DNA of 64,000 bases, taken from NCBI RefSeq assembly GCF_007994135.1, contig NZ_VLKF01000001.1, positions 1,798,001-1,862,000 on the forward strand. The letters run 5' to 3'. Shown piece by piece: positions 15,932 through 24,413 of this stretch (positions are counted from its first letter, which is position 1; the number at the start of each line of letters is the position of its first letter). A model generated the notes under the pieces. The model saw nothing but the letters and a program-made list of their open reading frames with translations. It had not been told where the DNA came from and did not search any database. The DNA is from Modestobacter roseus (lineage in GTDB: Bacteria > Actinomycetota > Actinomycetes > Mycobacteriales > Geodermatophilaceae). The position numbers and the translations under genes are program-made.

Positions 15932-17599
15932 TCACTTCGCGAGGACGACGTGCTCGTTCGGCACGCAGTGCGTCATGGTCAGGCCGCTGACGTCGCGCGG
16001 GCCGTTCTTGCCCAGGTTGGCCGCGCGCTGCAGCTCGGCCTCGGTGAGCGTCTGGGTCTGCAGCGGCGGCATCCCCCGGACGTCGTCCGCGCTGATGCCC
16101 AGGCCGTCACCGACCCGCTGGCCCAGCTCGTCCTCGACCATGAAGAGGTGCCACATCATCCGCTCCTGGATCGGCCGGTCGCACTGCGACAGGTTGGCGA
16201 TCAGGTTGGCGACGAGGTCGTCCTTCTCCCACTGCTCGGACAGCAGGTAGCGCTGGCCGGCCTGGGTGTAGTCGTCGGTGCGGTCGATCCGCTTGCGGGT
16301 CAGCCGGCCGGTGATCTCCGGGCCCTGCTCGTCGTGCGCGGGGCGCTCGGCCTCACGCAGGCCGCCCAGGATGGACGGCTCGTAGTTGACGTGCGGGTTG
16401 GTGCCCTCGGCGCGGTCCACGCCGTAGGCCATCGCCCCGTCGCGCTGGTTGGTGGCGACCCGAGCGCCCTTCGGCTGGTTCACCGGCAGCTGCAGGTAGT
16501 TCGGGCCCACCCGGTAGCGCTGGGTGTCGGAGTAGGAGAACGTCCGGCCGACCAGCATCTTGTCGTCGGAGAAGTCCAGCCCGTCGACCAGGACACCGGT
16601 GCCGAAGGCGATCTGCTCGCTCTCGGTGAAGAAGTCCTGCGGCGTGCGGTTCAGGGTCAGGGTGCCGACCTTGCGCAGCGGGAACTCGTTCTCCGGCCAC
16701 ACCTTGGTGTCGTCCAGCGGGTCGAAGTCCAGCTCCGGGTGGTCGTGGTCGTCCATCAGCTGGACGTGCAGGTCCCAGGAGGGGAACTCGCCGCGCTCGA
16801 TGGCCTCGTAGAGGTCCTTCGTGTGCACGCCGAGCTCGGTGCCCTGCGCGACCGCGGCGTCGGCCTCGGTCCAGGACTTGACGCCCTGCTTGGGCAGCCA
16901 GTGGTACTTGACCAGCTTGGTCTCACCGGCGGCGTTGACCCACTTGTAGGTGTTCACGCCGAAGCCCTGCATGGTGCGGTAGCTCGCCGGCAGGCCACGG
17001 GGGCTGAGGACCAGCGTCATCATGTGCAGCGCCTCGGGCGACTGCGACCAGAAGTCGAAGACCCGGTTGGCGACCTGGCGCTCGAAGGTCACCGGGTCCG
17101 GCTTCTGCGAGTGGATGAAGTCGGGGAACTTGATGGCGTCCCGGATGAAGAAGACACCCAGGTTGTTGCCGACGAGGTCCCAGTTGCCGTCCTCGGTGTA
17201 GAACTTCACCGCGAAGCCGCGCGGGTCACGCGCCGCCTCGGAGGAGTCCCGGCCGCCGGCGACGGTGGAGAAGCGCAGGGCGACCTCGGTCTCCTTGCCC
17301 TTCTCGGAGAAGAGCTTGGCCCGGGTGTACTTCTCGATCGGCTCGTCACCGACGGTGCCGTCGGCCACGAAGACGCCGAACGCGGTGGCGCCGCGGGCGT
17401 GCACGACCCGCTCCGGGATGCGCTCCCGGTCGAAGTGGCTGATCTTCTCCAGGAACTGGTAGTTCTCCAGCGTGGCCGGGCCACGCGAACCCACCGTGCG
17501 CTGGTTCTGGTTGTCGTAGATCGGGTGGCCCTGACGGTTGGTCAGGACGGGCCGGTCTGCCTCGCTGGCGGCGGGGCCCTGCGATGCGACGTCGGTCAT
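15932..17599 (-). CDS. katA: Catalase (monofunctional, haem)
   Basis: 555 residues, a small-to-medium subunit catalase. Landmarks: catalytic His in [14 protein letters not shown], Asn in [11 protein letters not shown], and the haem-ligand Tyr in [18 protein letters not shown]. It dismutates hydrogen peroxide in the cytosol. The ATG overlaps the stop of the upstream fur gene by four bases (ATGA) and has GGAG upstream, so the two form one peroxide-response operon. This arrangement matches CatR-CatA of Streptomyces. Confidence 0.95.
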   Translation of the reverse strand: MTDVASQGPAASEADRPVLTNRQGHPIYDNQNQRTVGSRGPATLENYQFLEKISHFDRERIPERVVHARGATAFGVFVADGTVGDEPIEKYTRAKLFSEKGKETEVALRFSTVAGGRDSSEAARDPRGFAVKFYTEDGNWDLVGNNLGVFFIRDAIKFPDFIHSQKPDPVTFERQVANRVFDFWSQSPEALHMMTLVLSPRGLPASYRTMQGFGVNTYKWVNAAGETKLVKYHWLPKQGVKSWTEADAAVAQGTELGVHTKDLYEAIERGEFPSWDLHVQLMDDHDHPELDFDPLDDTKVWPENEFPLRKVGTLTLNRTPQDFFTESEQIAFGTGVLVDGLDFSDDKMLVGRTFSYSDTQRYRVGPNYLQLPVNQPKGARVATNQRDGAMAYGVDRAEGTNPHVNYEPSILGGLREAERPAHDEQGPEITGRLTRKRIDRTDDYTQAGQRYLLSEQWEKDDLVANLIANLSQCDRPIQERMMWHLFMVEDELGQRVGDGLGISADDVRGMPPLQTQTLTEAELQRAANLGKNGPRDVSGLTMTHCVPNEHVVLAK

Positions 17600-18081
17600 G
17601 CGCTCACTCCTTCTCCCATTGCACTGTTGGTCCCGTGCACGTGCGTCCTGCGCGCGGCCTGGCAGCCGGCGCAGAGTCCCCAGAAGACGACCTCGGCCTC
17701 GTCGACGGCGAAGCCCGCCGCATCGGAGAGCGCCGCGTCGGAGGGCGCCAGGCAGGGCGCCCGGCCCACGACGCAGTCGACGTCGGCGACCAGCCCACAC
17801 CCCCGGCAGACCAGGTGGTGGTGGTTGTCGCCGACCCGCAGCTCGTAGCGCGCCGGCCCACCGGCCGGCTCGATCCGGCGGGCGAGACCGCTCCCGACCA
17901 GCGCCTTGAGCACCCCGTAGACCGCCTGCGGCGAGATCGAGGGGTGCGCGGCGCGGGCGGTGGTGGCGATCGTGTCGGCGTCGACGTGCGGGTGACCGGC
18001 GAGGACGTCGAGCACGGCGAGCCGGGGGCGGGTGACCCGCAGCCCTGCTCTCCGCAGCTCGTCGGCCCAGGTCGTCTCCAT
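17596..18081 (-). CDS. Fur-family peroxide regulator (CatR/FurA-like)
   Basis: 161 residues. Winged helix at residues 10-85 ([39 protein letters not shown]), then the dimer/metal domain with [10 protein letters not shown] and, near the C-terminus, GLCAGC, giving two Cys pairs for the structural zinc. It probably represses itself and katA and is released by peroxide, as CatR and FurA do. A palindromic box lies 20 bp before the start. The ATG at 18081 is clear. Confidence 0.9.
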   Translation of the reverse strand: METTWADELRRAGLRVTRPRLAVLDVLAGHPHVDADTIATTARAAHPSISPQAVYGVLKALVGSGLARRIEPAGGPARYELRVGDNHHHLVCRGCGLVADVDCVVGRAPCLAPSDAALSDAAGFAVDEAEVVFWGLCAGCQAARRTHVHGTNSAMGEGVSA

Positions 18082-18100
18082 CGCCGCCGACTCAACCCGC

Positions 18101-18123
18101 TTATCTTGACTCAGTCAAGACAA
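18101..18123. promoter_or_regulatory. Fur/CatR box
   Basis: TCTTGACT-C-AGTCAAGA (18104-18120) is a perfect 8-bp inverted repeat around one base, extended by an outer TT/AA pair. It lies 20-42 bp upstream of the fur start, on top of the expected promoter. This TTGACT/AGTCAA symmetry is what actinobacterial FurA/CatR sites look like, and the AT-rich block stands out in this genome. Confidence 0.78.
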
Positions 18124-18173
18124 GGGCGGGTGAACGTGACGTGTCGCCCGTCTCCCCGACGGCGGTGCGGAGC

Positions 18174-18680
18174 TCAGCAGGTGACGGTCACCGCGTCGAC
18201 CACCGCGGTGTCCGCCCAGACGACCGGGACGACCACCGCCAGCAGCACCAGCGCGGCCAGCCGCTGCCGCGCGGCCCGCCACCACCAGCCCACCGTCCCG
18301 AACACCAGCCCGGCCGCAACCCCCGCAACCGACCAGACGACCGCGGCCGCCTCGTCGACGGGCAGCAGCTGCACCGCCCGCGCTGCGTGGAAGCCCACGA
18401 CCAGGAGCAGCTGGGTGGCGACCGCGGCAGCCACCGCGCCGCGCCACCGACGGGCCAGCGCGCCGACCGCGAAGGACGCCAGGCACCACGCCGCCACCGC
18501 GTGGCCCCAGTGCGCCCACGACCCGGCCAGCGCGCCCTGGACCCGCTCGGTCAGCACCCCGCCGCCGGCGCCGAGCACCAGCACCAGCACCGGCAGCCAC
18601 CAGCGGGCGAGTTCCGTGCGCGCCGACGGCGCGGGCCACGACGGCAGGGGCGGCGCGGGCGGCGGCAGGACGGTGGTCAC
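18174..18680 (-). CDS. Multi-pass membrane protein (DUF6518-like)
   Basis: 168 residues. Five to six hydrophobic segments follow a Pro-rich N-terminus: WWLPVLVLVLGAGGGVL, WGHAVAAWCLASFAVGAL, AAAVATQLLLVVGFHAARA, WSVAGVAAGLVFGTVGWWW and ALVLLAVVVPVVWA. This resembles the DUF6518 family of actinobacterial membrane proteins, whose function is unknown. The GTG at 18680 is the likely start; a longer upstream frame is possible. It ends just beyond the Fur box, oriented the same way as fur and katA but separated by their promoter. Confidence 0.65.
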   Translation of the reverse strand: MTTVLPPPAPPLPSWPAPSARTELARWWLPVLVLVLGAGGGVLTERVQGALAGSWAHWGHAVAAWCLASFAVGALARRWRGAVAAAVATQLLLVVGFHAARAVQLLPVDEAAAVVWSVAGVAAGLVFGTVGWWWRAARQRLAALVLLAVVVPVVWADTAVVDAVTVTC

Positions 18681-18808
18681 GACCGCCAGCCTGGCCCCCC
18701 GGGGACGACAGCACATCGGCCCGAAGTCTGATCCGGCGTCCTCCTCCCGGACGAGCGTCGCGTCCGGTCAGACCCCGGCGCCGCGGACGACGCCGGCCGG
18801 GGGGACCG

Positions 18809-19723
18809 TCACGACGACAGGACGGCGCGGGTCCGCGCGTCGACGTCGAAGAGGTCGCCGTGCTCGGCGACCCGGGCCAGGACGTCGTCGGTGCGGAAGC
18901 GCACCGACGCCGGGTCGCCGCCCGCGCGCAGCGCGTCGACCTCGGCCCAGCGCAGCGGGGTGGAGACCGTGGCGAACGGCCGCGCCCGCAGCGAGTACGG
19001 GGCGACCGTCGTCTTCGCGGTGTTGTTCTGGCTCCAGTCGACCAGCACCTTGCCCGGCCGCAGCGCCTTCTCCATCCGCCACACCACCTGCTCCGGGGTC
19101 TCCCGGCTGAGCCGCTGGGCCAGGCCCTTGGCGTACCGGCTGGGGTGCTCCCGGTCGGCGCACTCGATCGGCGCGTAGACCTGCATCCCCTTGGAGCCCG
19201 ACGTCTTCACCACCGGGTCGAGCCCGTCGGCGGCCAGCACCTCGCGCAGCCGCTGGGCCACGTGCGCGCACTCGACCACCCCGGTGCCCGGGCCCGGGTC
19301 CAGGTCGAGCACCAGCAGGTCGGGCAGCTGCGCGACGCCGTCGTCGTCGACCCGCCACTGCGGCACGTGCACCTCCAGCGCGGCCAGGTTGGCCGACCAG
19401 GCCAGGTCGGGGACGGCGGAGAGCAGCACCATGTCCAGCGTCTCCCGGCCGCGCGACGAGCCCGGCGAGGGCACGGTCACCGACTCGACCCACTCCGGGG
19501 CGTGCCGGGCGCTGTTCTTCTCGAAGAAGGCCTGCCCGTCCACCCCGGAGGGCCAGCGGGTGAAGGTGACCGGGCGCCGCGCCACGTGCGGCAGCAGCAC
19601 CGGGGCGATCCGCACGTAGTACTCGATGACCTGCGCCTTGGTGAAGCCGACCTCGGGGAACAGCACCTTGTCCAGGTTGCTGACCTCCAGCTGGCGGCCC
19701 TCGATCTGCACCCGCTGTCTCAT
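18809..19723 (-). CDS. ligD: LigD-type primase-polymerase (NHEJ)
   Basis: 304 residues, the size of a stand-alone LigD polymerase domain (archaeo-eukaryotic primase fold). Motifs seen: LDKVLFPEVGFTKAQVIEYY, LVLDLDPGPG with the metal-binding D-x-D, SGSKGMQVYAP, and VDWSQNNTAKTTVAPYSLR. In non-homologous end joining it fills gaps with nucleotides before ligation. Its ATG overlaps the stop of the upstream ligase gene (ATGA), so the two are coupled. Together they supply what many bacteria have as one LigD protein. Confidence 0.92.
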   Translation of the reverse strand: MRQRVQIEGRQLEVSNLDKVLFPEVGFTKAQVIEYYVRIAPVLLPHVARRPVTFTRWPSGVDGQAFFEKNSARHAPEWVESVTVPSPGSSRGRETLDMVLLSAVPDLAWSANLAALEVHVPQWRVDDDGVAQLPDLLVLDLDPGPGTGVVECAHVAQRLREVLAADGLDPVVKTSGSKGMQVYAPIECADREHPSRYAKGLAQRLSRETPEQVVWRMEKALRPGKVLVDWSQNNTAKTTVAPYSLRARPFATVSTPLRWAEVDALRAGGDPASVRFRTDDVLARVAEHGDLFDVDARTRAVLSS

Positions 19724-21189
19724 GCGGGCTCCACCACGACGTCCTGCAGCCGGACGTCGTCGCGCAGCCCCCGCCACGCCGGGTGGCGCAGCCGGCCCTC
19801 CCGGGTCCACTCGCCGAACCGGACCTCCCCCACCAGCACCGGCTCGACCCAGCGGGCGTCCCGGGTGACCTCCCGGGGCAGCGGGTCGGCGAACGGCGAC
19901 GACGCCCGGGCGGTGAGCAGCGGTTCGAGGTCGGCCAGCGCCTTCGCGGTGAACCCGGTGCCGACGTGCCCGGCGAAGACCAACCGGCCGGTGTCGTCGT
20001 GCACGCCGACCAGCAGCGACCCGATGCCGCCCGCCCGCCGGCCCTCCCCCGGCCGCCAGCCGCCGACGACGACCGCCTGGGTGCGCAGGTTCTTCACCTT
20101 CCGCCAGTCCGGCCCGCGTCCACCCGGCCGGTACGGCGAGTCCAGCCGCTTGGCGACGACGCCCTCCAGCCCGTTGTCCCGGCTGGCCGACTGGATGGCC
20201 GGGCCGTTCCCGCGGAACCACGGCGTGGTGACCCAGCGGTCGTTGCCCAGGCCGAGGGCGTCGAGCCGCTCCCGGCGCTCGGTCCACGGCCGGTCGAGCA
20301 GGGCCTCGCCGTCCCAGGCCAGCAGGTCGAACACCAGGTAGCTCACCGGAGCCGCCACGGCCAGCCGGGCCACCTCCGGGCCGGTGCGGTGCATGCGGCC
20401 CTGCAGCAGGCCGAAGTCCGGGCGGCCGCGGGGGTCCAGCGCCACCACCTCGCCGTCCAGGACGGCGTCGTGCCCGGCCAGCGCCGCCGGCAGCGGGGCG
20501 AGCTCGGGGTAGGTGGCGGTCACGTCGTTGCCGCTGCGCGCCCGCAGCCGCAACGCCCCACCGCGGACGTGCGCCAGCACCCGGACGCCGTCCCACTTGA
20601 ACTCGTAGCCCCACCGCTCGTCCGACGCCGGGGGCAGCTCCCCGAGCGCGGCGAGCATCGGGCGCAGGTCCTCGGGCACCCCGGCCACCGGCGCCGCCGA
20701 CACCGGGTCGGGGTCGAGCTTGCGCAGGGCCCAGCTGCGGTCGGGCAGCCGGAAGAGCACGTAGCGACCGGTCAGCCGCCCGCCGTCGAAGGCGACGGTC
20801 ACGTGGTCGTCGGTCCACGTCTCGGTGGCGTAGCGCCCGGCGTCCCAGATGGTCGAGACCCCGCCGCCGTACTCCCCGGCCGGGATCGTGCCGGAGAACG
20901 AGGCGTACTCCAGCGGGTGGTCCTCGGTGGGGACGGCGAGCCGGTTGACCCCCGGCTGCGTCGGCGGGCCCTTGGGCACCGCCCAGCTCTTCAGCACCCC
21001 GTCGCGCTCCAGGCGCAGGTCCCAGTGCACCCGCTCACCCGTGCGGCCACGGGGCGTGTGGTGCTCGTGGACGACGAACGTGTCGCCGTCGCCTCGCGGC
21101 AGCGGCTGCCCGGCCGGTGGGACCGGCTCGGCGGTGCGGCCGGGGTCCCGCTTGGCGCGGTAGGCGGCCAGCGGATCGGGGTCGGCCAC
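19720..21189 (-). CDS. ligD: ATP-dependent DNA ligase with 3'-phosphoesterase domain (LigD-type)
   Basis: 489 residues. Residues about 35-165 are the phosphoesterase domain (TFVVHEHHTPRGRTGERVHW, LEYASFSGTIPAGEYGGG) that cleans 3' ends. From about 185 comes the ligase: adenylated Lys in YEFKWDGVR, then LDGEVVAL, YLVFDLLAWDGE, LEGVVAKRLDSPY and the OB-fold motif WRKVK. It seals double-strand breaks held by Ku. The GTG start lies three bases after the ku stop. The polymerase domain is a separate overlapping gene downstream. Confidence 0.93.
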   Translation of the reverse strand: MADPDPLAAYRAKRDPGRTAEPVPPAGQPLPRGDGDTFVVHEHHTPRGRTGERVHWDLRLERDGVLKSWAVPKGPPTQPGVNRLAVPTEDHPLEYASFSGTIPAGEYGGGVSTIWDAGRYATETWTDDHVTVAFDGGRLTGRYVLFRLPDRSWALRKLDPDPVSAAPVAGVPEDLRPMLAALGELPPASDERWGYEFKWDGVRVLAHVRGGALRLRARSGNDVTATYPELAPLPAALAGHDAVLDGEVVALDPRGRPDFGLLQGRMHRTGPEVARLAVAAPVSYLVFDLLAWDGEALLDRPWTERRERLDALGLGNDRWVTTPWFRGNGPAIQSASRDNGLEGVVAKRLDSPYRPGGRGPDWRKVKNLRTQAVVVGGWRPGEGRRAGGIGSLLVGVHDDTGRLVFAGHVGTGFTAKALADLEPLLTARASSPFADPLPREVTRDARWVEPVLVGEVRFGEWTREGRLRHPAWRGLRDDVRLQDVVVEPA

Positions 21190-21192
21190 CGG

Positions 21193-22176
21193 TCAGGCGG
21201 TCTTGCGCGCCCGCGGGGTGCGCTTGGTGGTCTTCGCCGGGGCGTCCGCGGTGGTCCCGCCGGCCTTCTCCCCCGCCGCGGCCTTCTTCGCCGGCGCCTT
21301 CTTCGCGGGAGCCTTGGTGGCGGCCGCCCTCTTCGCCGGGGCCTTCTTCGCCGGGGACGTGGGCGCGGGCTCCTCGGCCGCGCTCTCCGCTGCCGGCGTC
21401 GAGCCGCCCGCGCGCTCGACGCTGCGCCGCAGCGCGCTCATCAGGTCGACCACCGCCCCACCGCCGTCGTCGGCGACCTCCGGGGCGGGCCGCACCTCAC
21501 CGCCGGACTGCTTGGCCTCCAGCAGGGCGGTCATCGCCTCGCGGTAGTCGTCGGTGAACTGGGTCGGGTCGAAGTCCCCGGCCATGGTGGAGATCAGCGA
21601 CTCGGCCATCGCCAGCTCCTGCGGGCGGACGGCGACGTCCTCGTCGAGGAAGCCGAAGTCGGGCCGGCGGATCTCGTCGGGCCAGCGCATCGTGTGCAGC
21701 ACCAGCACGCCCTCCCGGACCCGCAGCGCGGCCAGGGACTCCCGCTGGCGGATCGCGATCTTCGTGATCGCCACCTGTCCGGCGTTCTCCAGCGCGGTGC
21801 GCAGCAGCACGTACGGCCGCGTCGCGACGCCGTCGGGCTCGAGGTAGTAGGTCTTCTCGAAGTGGATCGGGTCGATCTGCTCCTGGTCGACGAACTGGAG
21901 CACCTCGATCTCCCGGGTGGTCACCAGGGGCAGCTCGTCGAAGTCGGCGTCGGTGAGCACCACGAGCTGGCCGTCGGGCAGCTCGTAGCCCTTGGCGATG
22001 TCGCCGTACTCGACCTCCTCGCCGTCGACCGAGCAGACCCGGCGGTACTTCACCCGGCCGCCATCGGTCTTGTGCACCTGGTGGAAGCGGATGTCGTGGT
22101 CCTCGGTGGCCGAGTACAGCTTGACCCCGATGCTCACCAGCCCGAAGGAGATGGCGCCCCGCCAGATGGACCGCAC
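21193..22176 (-). CDS. ku: Ku protein (NHEJ)
   Basis: 327 residues. The core, residues 1 to about 255, has the Ku start RSIWRGAISFGLVSIGVKLY, FEKTYYLEPDG and VLHTMRWPDEIR. It forms a ring dimer on DNA ends and recruits LigD. The last 70 residues are Ala/Lys/Pro-rich with repeated AKKAPAK-like units, like the histone H1-type tails of Ku in mycobacteria and streptomycetes, which help DNA binding. The GTG start has GGAGG upstream. It is the first gene of the ku-ligase-polymerase operon. Confidence 0.95.
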   Translation of the reverse strand: MRSIWRGAISFGLVSIGVKLYSATEDHDIRFHQVHKTDGGRVKYRRVCSVDGEEVEYGDIAKGYELPDGQLVVLTDADFDELPLVTTREIEVLQFVDQEQIDPIHFEKTYYLEPDGVATRPYVLLRTALENAGQVAITKIAIRQRESLAALRVREGVLVLHTMRWPDEIRRPDFGFLDEDVAVRPQELAMAESLISTMAGDFDPTQFTDDYREAMTALLEAKQSGGEVRPAPEVADDGGGAVVDLMSALRRSVERAGGSTPAAESAAEEPAPTSPAKKAPAKRAAATKAPAKKAPAKKAAAGEKAGGTTADAPAKTTKRTPRARKTA

Positions 22177-22286
22177 GACCGACCTCCGCTCCGGGCCGGC
22201 GACGCCGGCAGCTCGACGAGATCGAAGGATAGGCAGGTCGGCGCCCGGGCGGCAGGGCGAGACGACTACCCAGCGCAGTCGACCAC

Positions 22287-22328
22287 CCGGGCGGGTGACC
22301 CGCCCGGCCCGGACCCGCGCGGTCCGGG
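22287..22328. terminator. Tandem hairpins downstream of DUF1360 gene
   Basis: Two back-to-back hairpins: CCGGGCGGGT/ACCCGCCCGG around one base (22287-22307), and CCCGGACC/GGTCCGGG around CGCGC (22308-22328). They lie 27 bp after the stop of the DUF1360 gene on the minus strand and upstream of the ku promoter, so they should insulate ku from read-through. Confidence 0.65.
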
Positions 22329-22354
22329 CGAGCACCCTGGGTGACGGGCCGGGC

Positions 22355-23005
22355 TCAGACCATCTGGCCGGTGATGTCCTCGGGCGGCGCCTCCCCGCCG
22401 GGCCGCAGCGCGCCGTTCTGGATCGCGTCGTAGGCGAACTGGAGCACGTCGGAGCCGGCGACCATCGTCATCGTCAGCGCGGCCAGCCGGGTGGCCCGGG
22501 GCGCGGTGACGTACCCCAGCACGAAGCCGGTGCCGACCCACTGCGCCATGCAGAACGGGCAGGTGAGCAGCTCCCCCACCGCGTGCTTCACCCCACCGTG
22601 CTCGCGCACCTCCTCGGCGACCTCGGCCTCGCCCGAGGTGCCCTGGTAGCTCACGAAGGGGGCGCGCACCGGGGCGGTCACCGGGTCCTTGGCGATGCGG
22701 CGGGCCAGCCGGAACGTGCCGACGGTGAGCAGGACGGCGTCACCGAGCGGGATCCGGGCGGGCAGCTCCCGCCCCGAGGCGCGGATCGCGGCGGCCGCGG
22801 CGCCCACCAGGCCGACGTACACGCCCATCGCGCCGAGGTCGGCACCCAGCGGCCGCTCCTCGCCCCGGGTGTACTCCTGCTTCTGGGTGTGTGCCCAGCG
22901 CCGGAGCGGTGCGCCCATGCGCTGTACGTCCTCGGTGATCGCCATGCCGCGCCGGTACCCGTGGCCCGCCGTGGGCATGCCCGGCCCGGGCGGGACCGGG
23001 GTCAC
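22355..23005 (-). CDS. DUF1360 family membrane protein
   Basis: Up to 216 residues. The family hallmark GELLTCPFCMAQWVG sits near residue 150, followed by a membrane segment, and two more hydrophobic stretches lie at about 60-85 and 90-105. DUF1360 proteins resemble Bacillus YjfA-like sporulation membrane proteins, but the role is unknown. The start is uncertain: GTG at 23005 gives the longest protein, while ATG at 22978 or 22945 (MAITEDVQRMG) would also fit, and none has a clear ribosome-binding site. Confidence 0.8.
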   Translation of the reverse strand: MTPVPPGPGMPTAGHGYRRGMAITEDVQRMGAPLRRWAHTQKQEYTRGEERPLGADLGAMGVYVGLVGAAAAAIRASGRELPARIPLGDAVLLTVGTFRLARRIAKDPVTAPVRAPFVSYQGTSGEAEVAEEVREHGGVKHAVGELLTCPFCMAQWVGTGFVLGYVTAPRATRLAALTMTMVAGSDVLQFAYDAIQNGALRPGGEAPPEDITGQMV

Positions 23006-23129
23006 GCATGCCGCCGGGGTGCGCGGGTAGGGGCCTGCGCACGACGCCGGTCACCCGACCGGTCCCGCCGTCCAGCCGGACGGACGAGCGCGCCCGCCCC
23101 GCCGAGGCGCGCAGAACGGAGGCACCACC

Positions 23130-23648
23130 ATGACCGACCCGGACCGCGCCGCCCGCGACTCCACCCTGAACGACGCCGAGTTCCCCGACGACGGCCCGCT
23201 GGCCGGGGGCGACGACCTCCGGTCCAACGACCCCGAGGGCCAGACCGCTCGCGACGTCTCCTACGCCGACGACGGGATCCCGGAGATCGCCGACGACTCG
23301 CGCCCCGAGGACGCCGCGGCCGAGGACCCGGAGTTCGCCCCGTTGCCCGGCGACCGGCGGCACGAGCCGGTCTCCTTCGGGACGACGGCCGCCGAGCAGT
23401 CCGAGGGTGAGTCCCTGGACCAGCGGCTGGCCGAGGAGGTGCCCGACGCCGGGTCCGGCGACCTGTCCGAGGTGCGCGCGGCCGAGCACCACGACCGCAC
23501 GGTGCCGCAGATCGACCAGAACTCCGACACCGAGCCGGGCGCCTCCTCCGGCAGCGACAGCGTCGGGGACGACGTCGTCGCCTCCGGCGAGGACCCCACC
23601 GGCGGTGAGGGGCCGGAGGAGAAGGCCATGCACCTCACCGACGGCTGA
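23130..23648 (+). CDS. DUF5709 domain protein
   Basis: 172 residues, very acidic and probably disordered. The conserved block ESLDQRLAEEVPD near residue 93 is the recognisable part of DUF5709. N-terminal YADDGIPEIADDS is also conserved. The function is unknown; such acidic hydrophilic proteins in actinobacteria are often general stress proteins. The ATG has GGAGG seven bases upstream. A strong terminator follows. Confidence 0.8.
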   Translation: MTDPDRAARDSTLNDAEFPDDGPLAGGDDLRSNDPEGQTARDVSYADDGIPEIADDSRPEDAAAEDPEFAPLPGDRRHEPVSFGTTAAEQSEGESLDQRLAEEVPDAGSGDLSEVRAAEHHDRTVPQIDQNSDTEPGASSGSDSVGDDVVASGEDPTGGEGPEEKAMHLTDG

Positions 23649-23690
23649 GCAGGACGCCCCACCGCACGGCTGCACCCGGCACCGGTCCCC

Positions 23691-23725
23691 GGGCGGCCGC
23701 GACGTCACCGGCGTCGCGGCCGCCC
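23691..23725 (+). terminator. Hairpin terminator after DUF5709 gene
   Basis: GGGCGGCCGCGACG and CGTCGCGGCCGCCC form a perfect 14-bp stem around a 7-base loop, 43 bp after the stop codon. The rest of the 296-bp gap to the STAS gene (23726-23944) holds no gene and probably contains the STAS promoter, which I could not place firmly. Confidence 0.78.
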
Positions 23726-23944
23726 ACCCGGTCCGGTGCCGTCTGGATTGGTGCGCCGATCATGGCCCGACTAGGTTGGGCGCCACGGTTGAGCAGCCAG
23801 CCGTCGCCTGCCCGGAAACCTCCGGACCAGGTGTCTGGAAGACCCGGTGGCCCAGGCCGCGACGAACGCGGACGGCGTGCAGCAGTACGCTGTCCGGGCG
23901 TTCGCGCGTCCTGCGCGCACCGCCGCTGAGAGGAGCTGCAGTCC

Positions 23945-24334
23945 GTGACCTCATCCGACTCACCCGCCGAAGGCGCGTCGGCCGCGGCTGACGCGAACGA
24001 AGCCCCCTTCGACGACGTGATCACGCTGTCGACGTCCACCGACGACGACGGCACCGTCACCGTGACGGTCATCGGCGAGGTGGACACCTTCACCGCACCG
24101 GTGCTGCGGGCCTCGCTGGACACCCAGCTGGAGCAGCAGCCCACCGCACTGGTCATCGACCTCTGCGGCGTCCAGTTCCTGGGCTCGGCCGGCCTGGCCG
24201 TGCTCGTGGAGACGCAGAAGTCGGCCCGCTCGCGCGACGTCGGCCTCCGTCTGGTGGCCAACACCCGCGCGGTCACCCGACCGCTCGAGGTCACCGGCCT
24301 GATCGACCTGTTCACCATCGCCGAGAAGGCCTGA
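23945..24334 (+). CDS. STAS anti-anti-sigma factor (RsbV-like)
   Basis: 129 residues. An acidic N-terminal extension of about 25 residues precedes a STAS domain: TVTVIGEVDTFTAPVLRASL, ALVIDLCGVQFLGSAGLAVL. The Ser in F-L-G-S-A-G-L is at the position phosphorylated by the anti-sigma kinase. Unphosphorylated, such proteins bind RsbW-type kinases and free the sigma factor. The partner kinase and sigma genes lie 1.4 kb downstream beyond topoisomerase IB. GTG start with GAGAGGAG upstream. Confidence 0.9.
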   Translation: MTSSDSPAEGASAAADANEAPFDDVITLSTSTDDDGTVTVTVIGEVDTFTAPVLRASLDTQLEQQPTALVIDLCGVQFLGSAGLAVLVETQKSARSRDVGLRLVANTRAVTRPLEVTGLIDLFTIAEKA

Positions 24335-24360
24335 CCGCAGGGTCACCGCACCACCTCGCC

Positions 24361-24396
24361 AGCGACGGCGCCCCGCTCCGGCGGGGCGCCGTCGCT
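24361..24396. terminator. 16-bp bidirectional terminator
   Basis: AGCGACGGCGCCCCGC and GCGGGGCGCCGTCGCT form a perfect 16-bp stem with a TCCG tetraloop. It lies between the convergent STAS and topoisomerase genes. Confidence 0.85.
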
Positions 24397-24413
24397 GCGT
24401 CCGGGGTCGCTCC

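Noticed and set aside
21250-21370. Repeats at the ku 3' end as a mobile or CRISPR-like array
   Set aside because: They are short in-frame Ala-Lys-Pro repeats of the Ku tail, a known feature of actinobacterial Ku.
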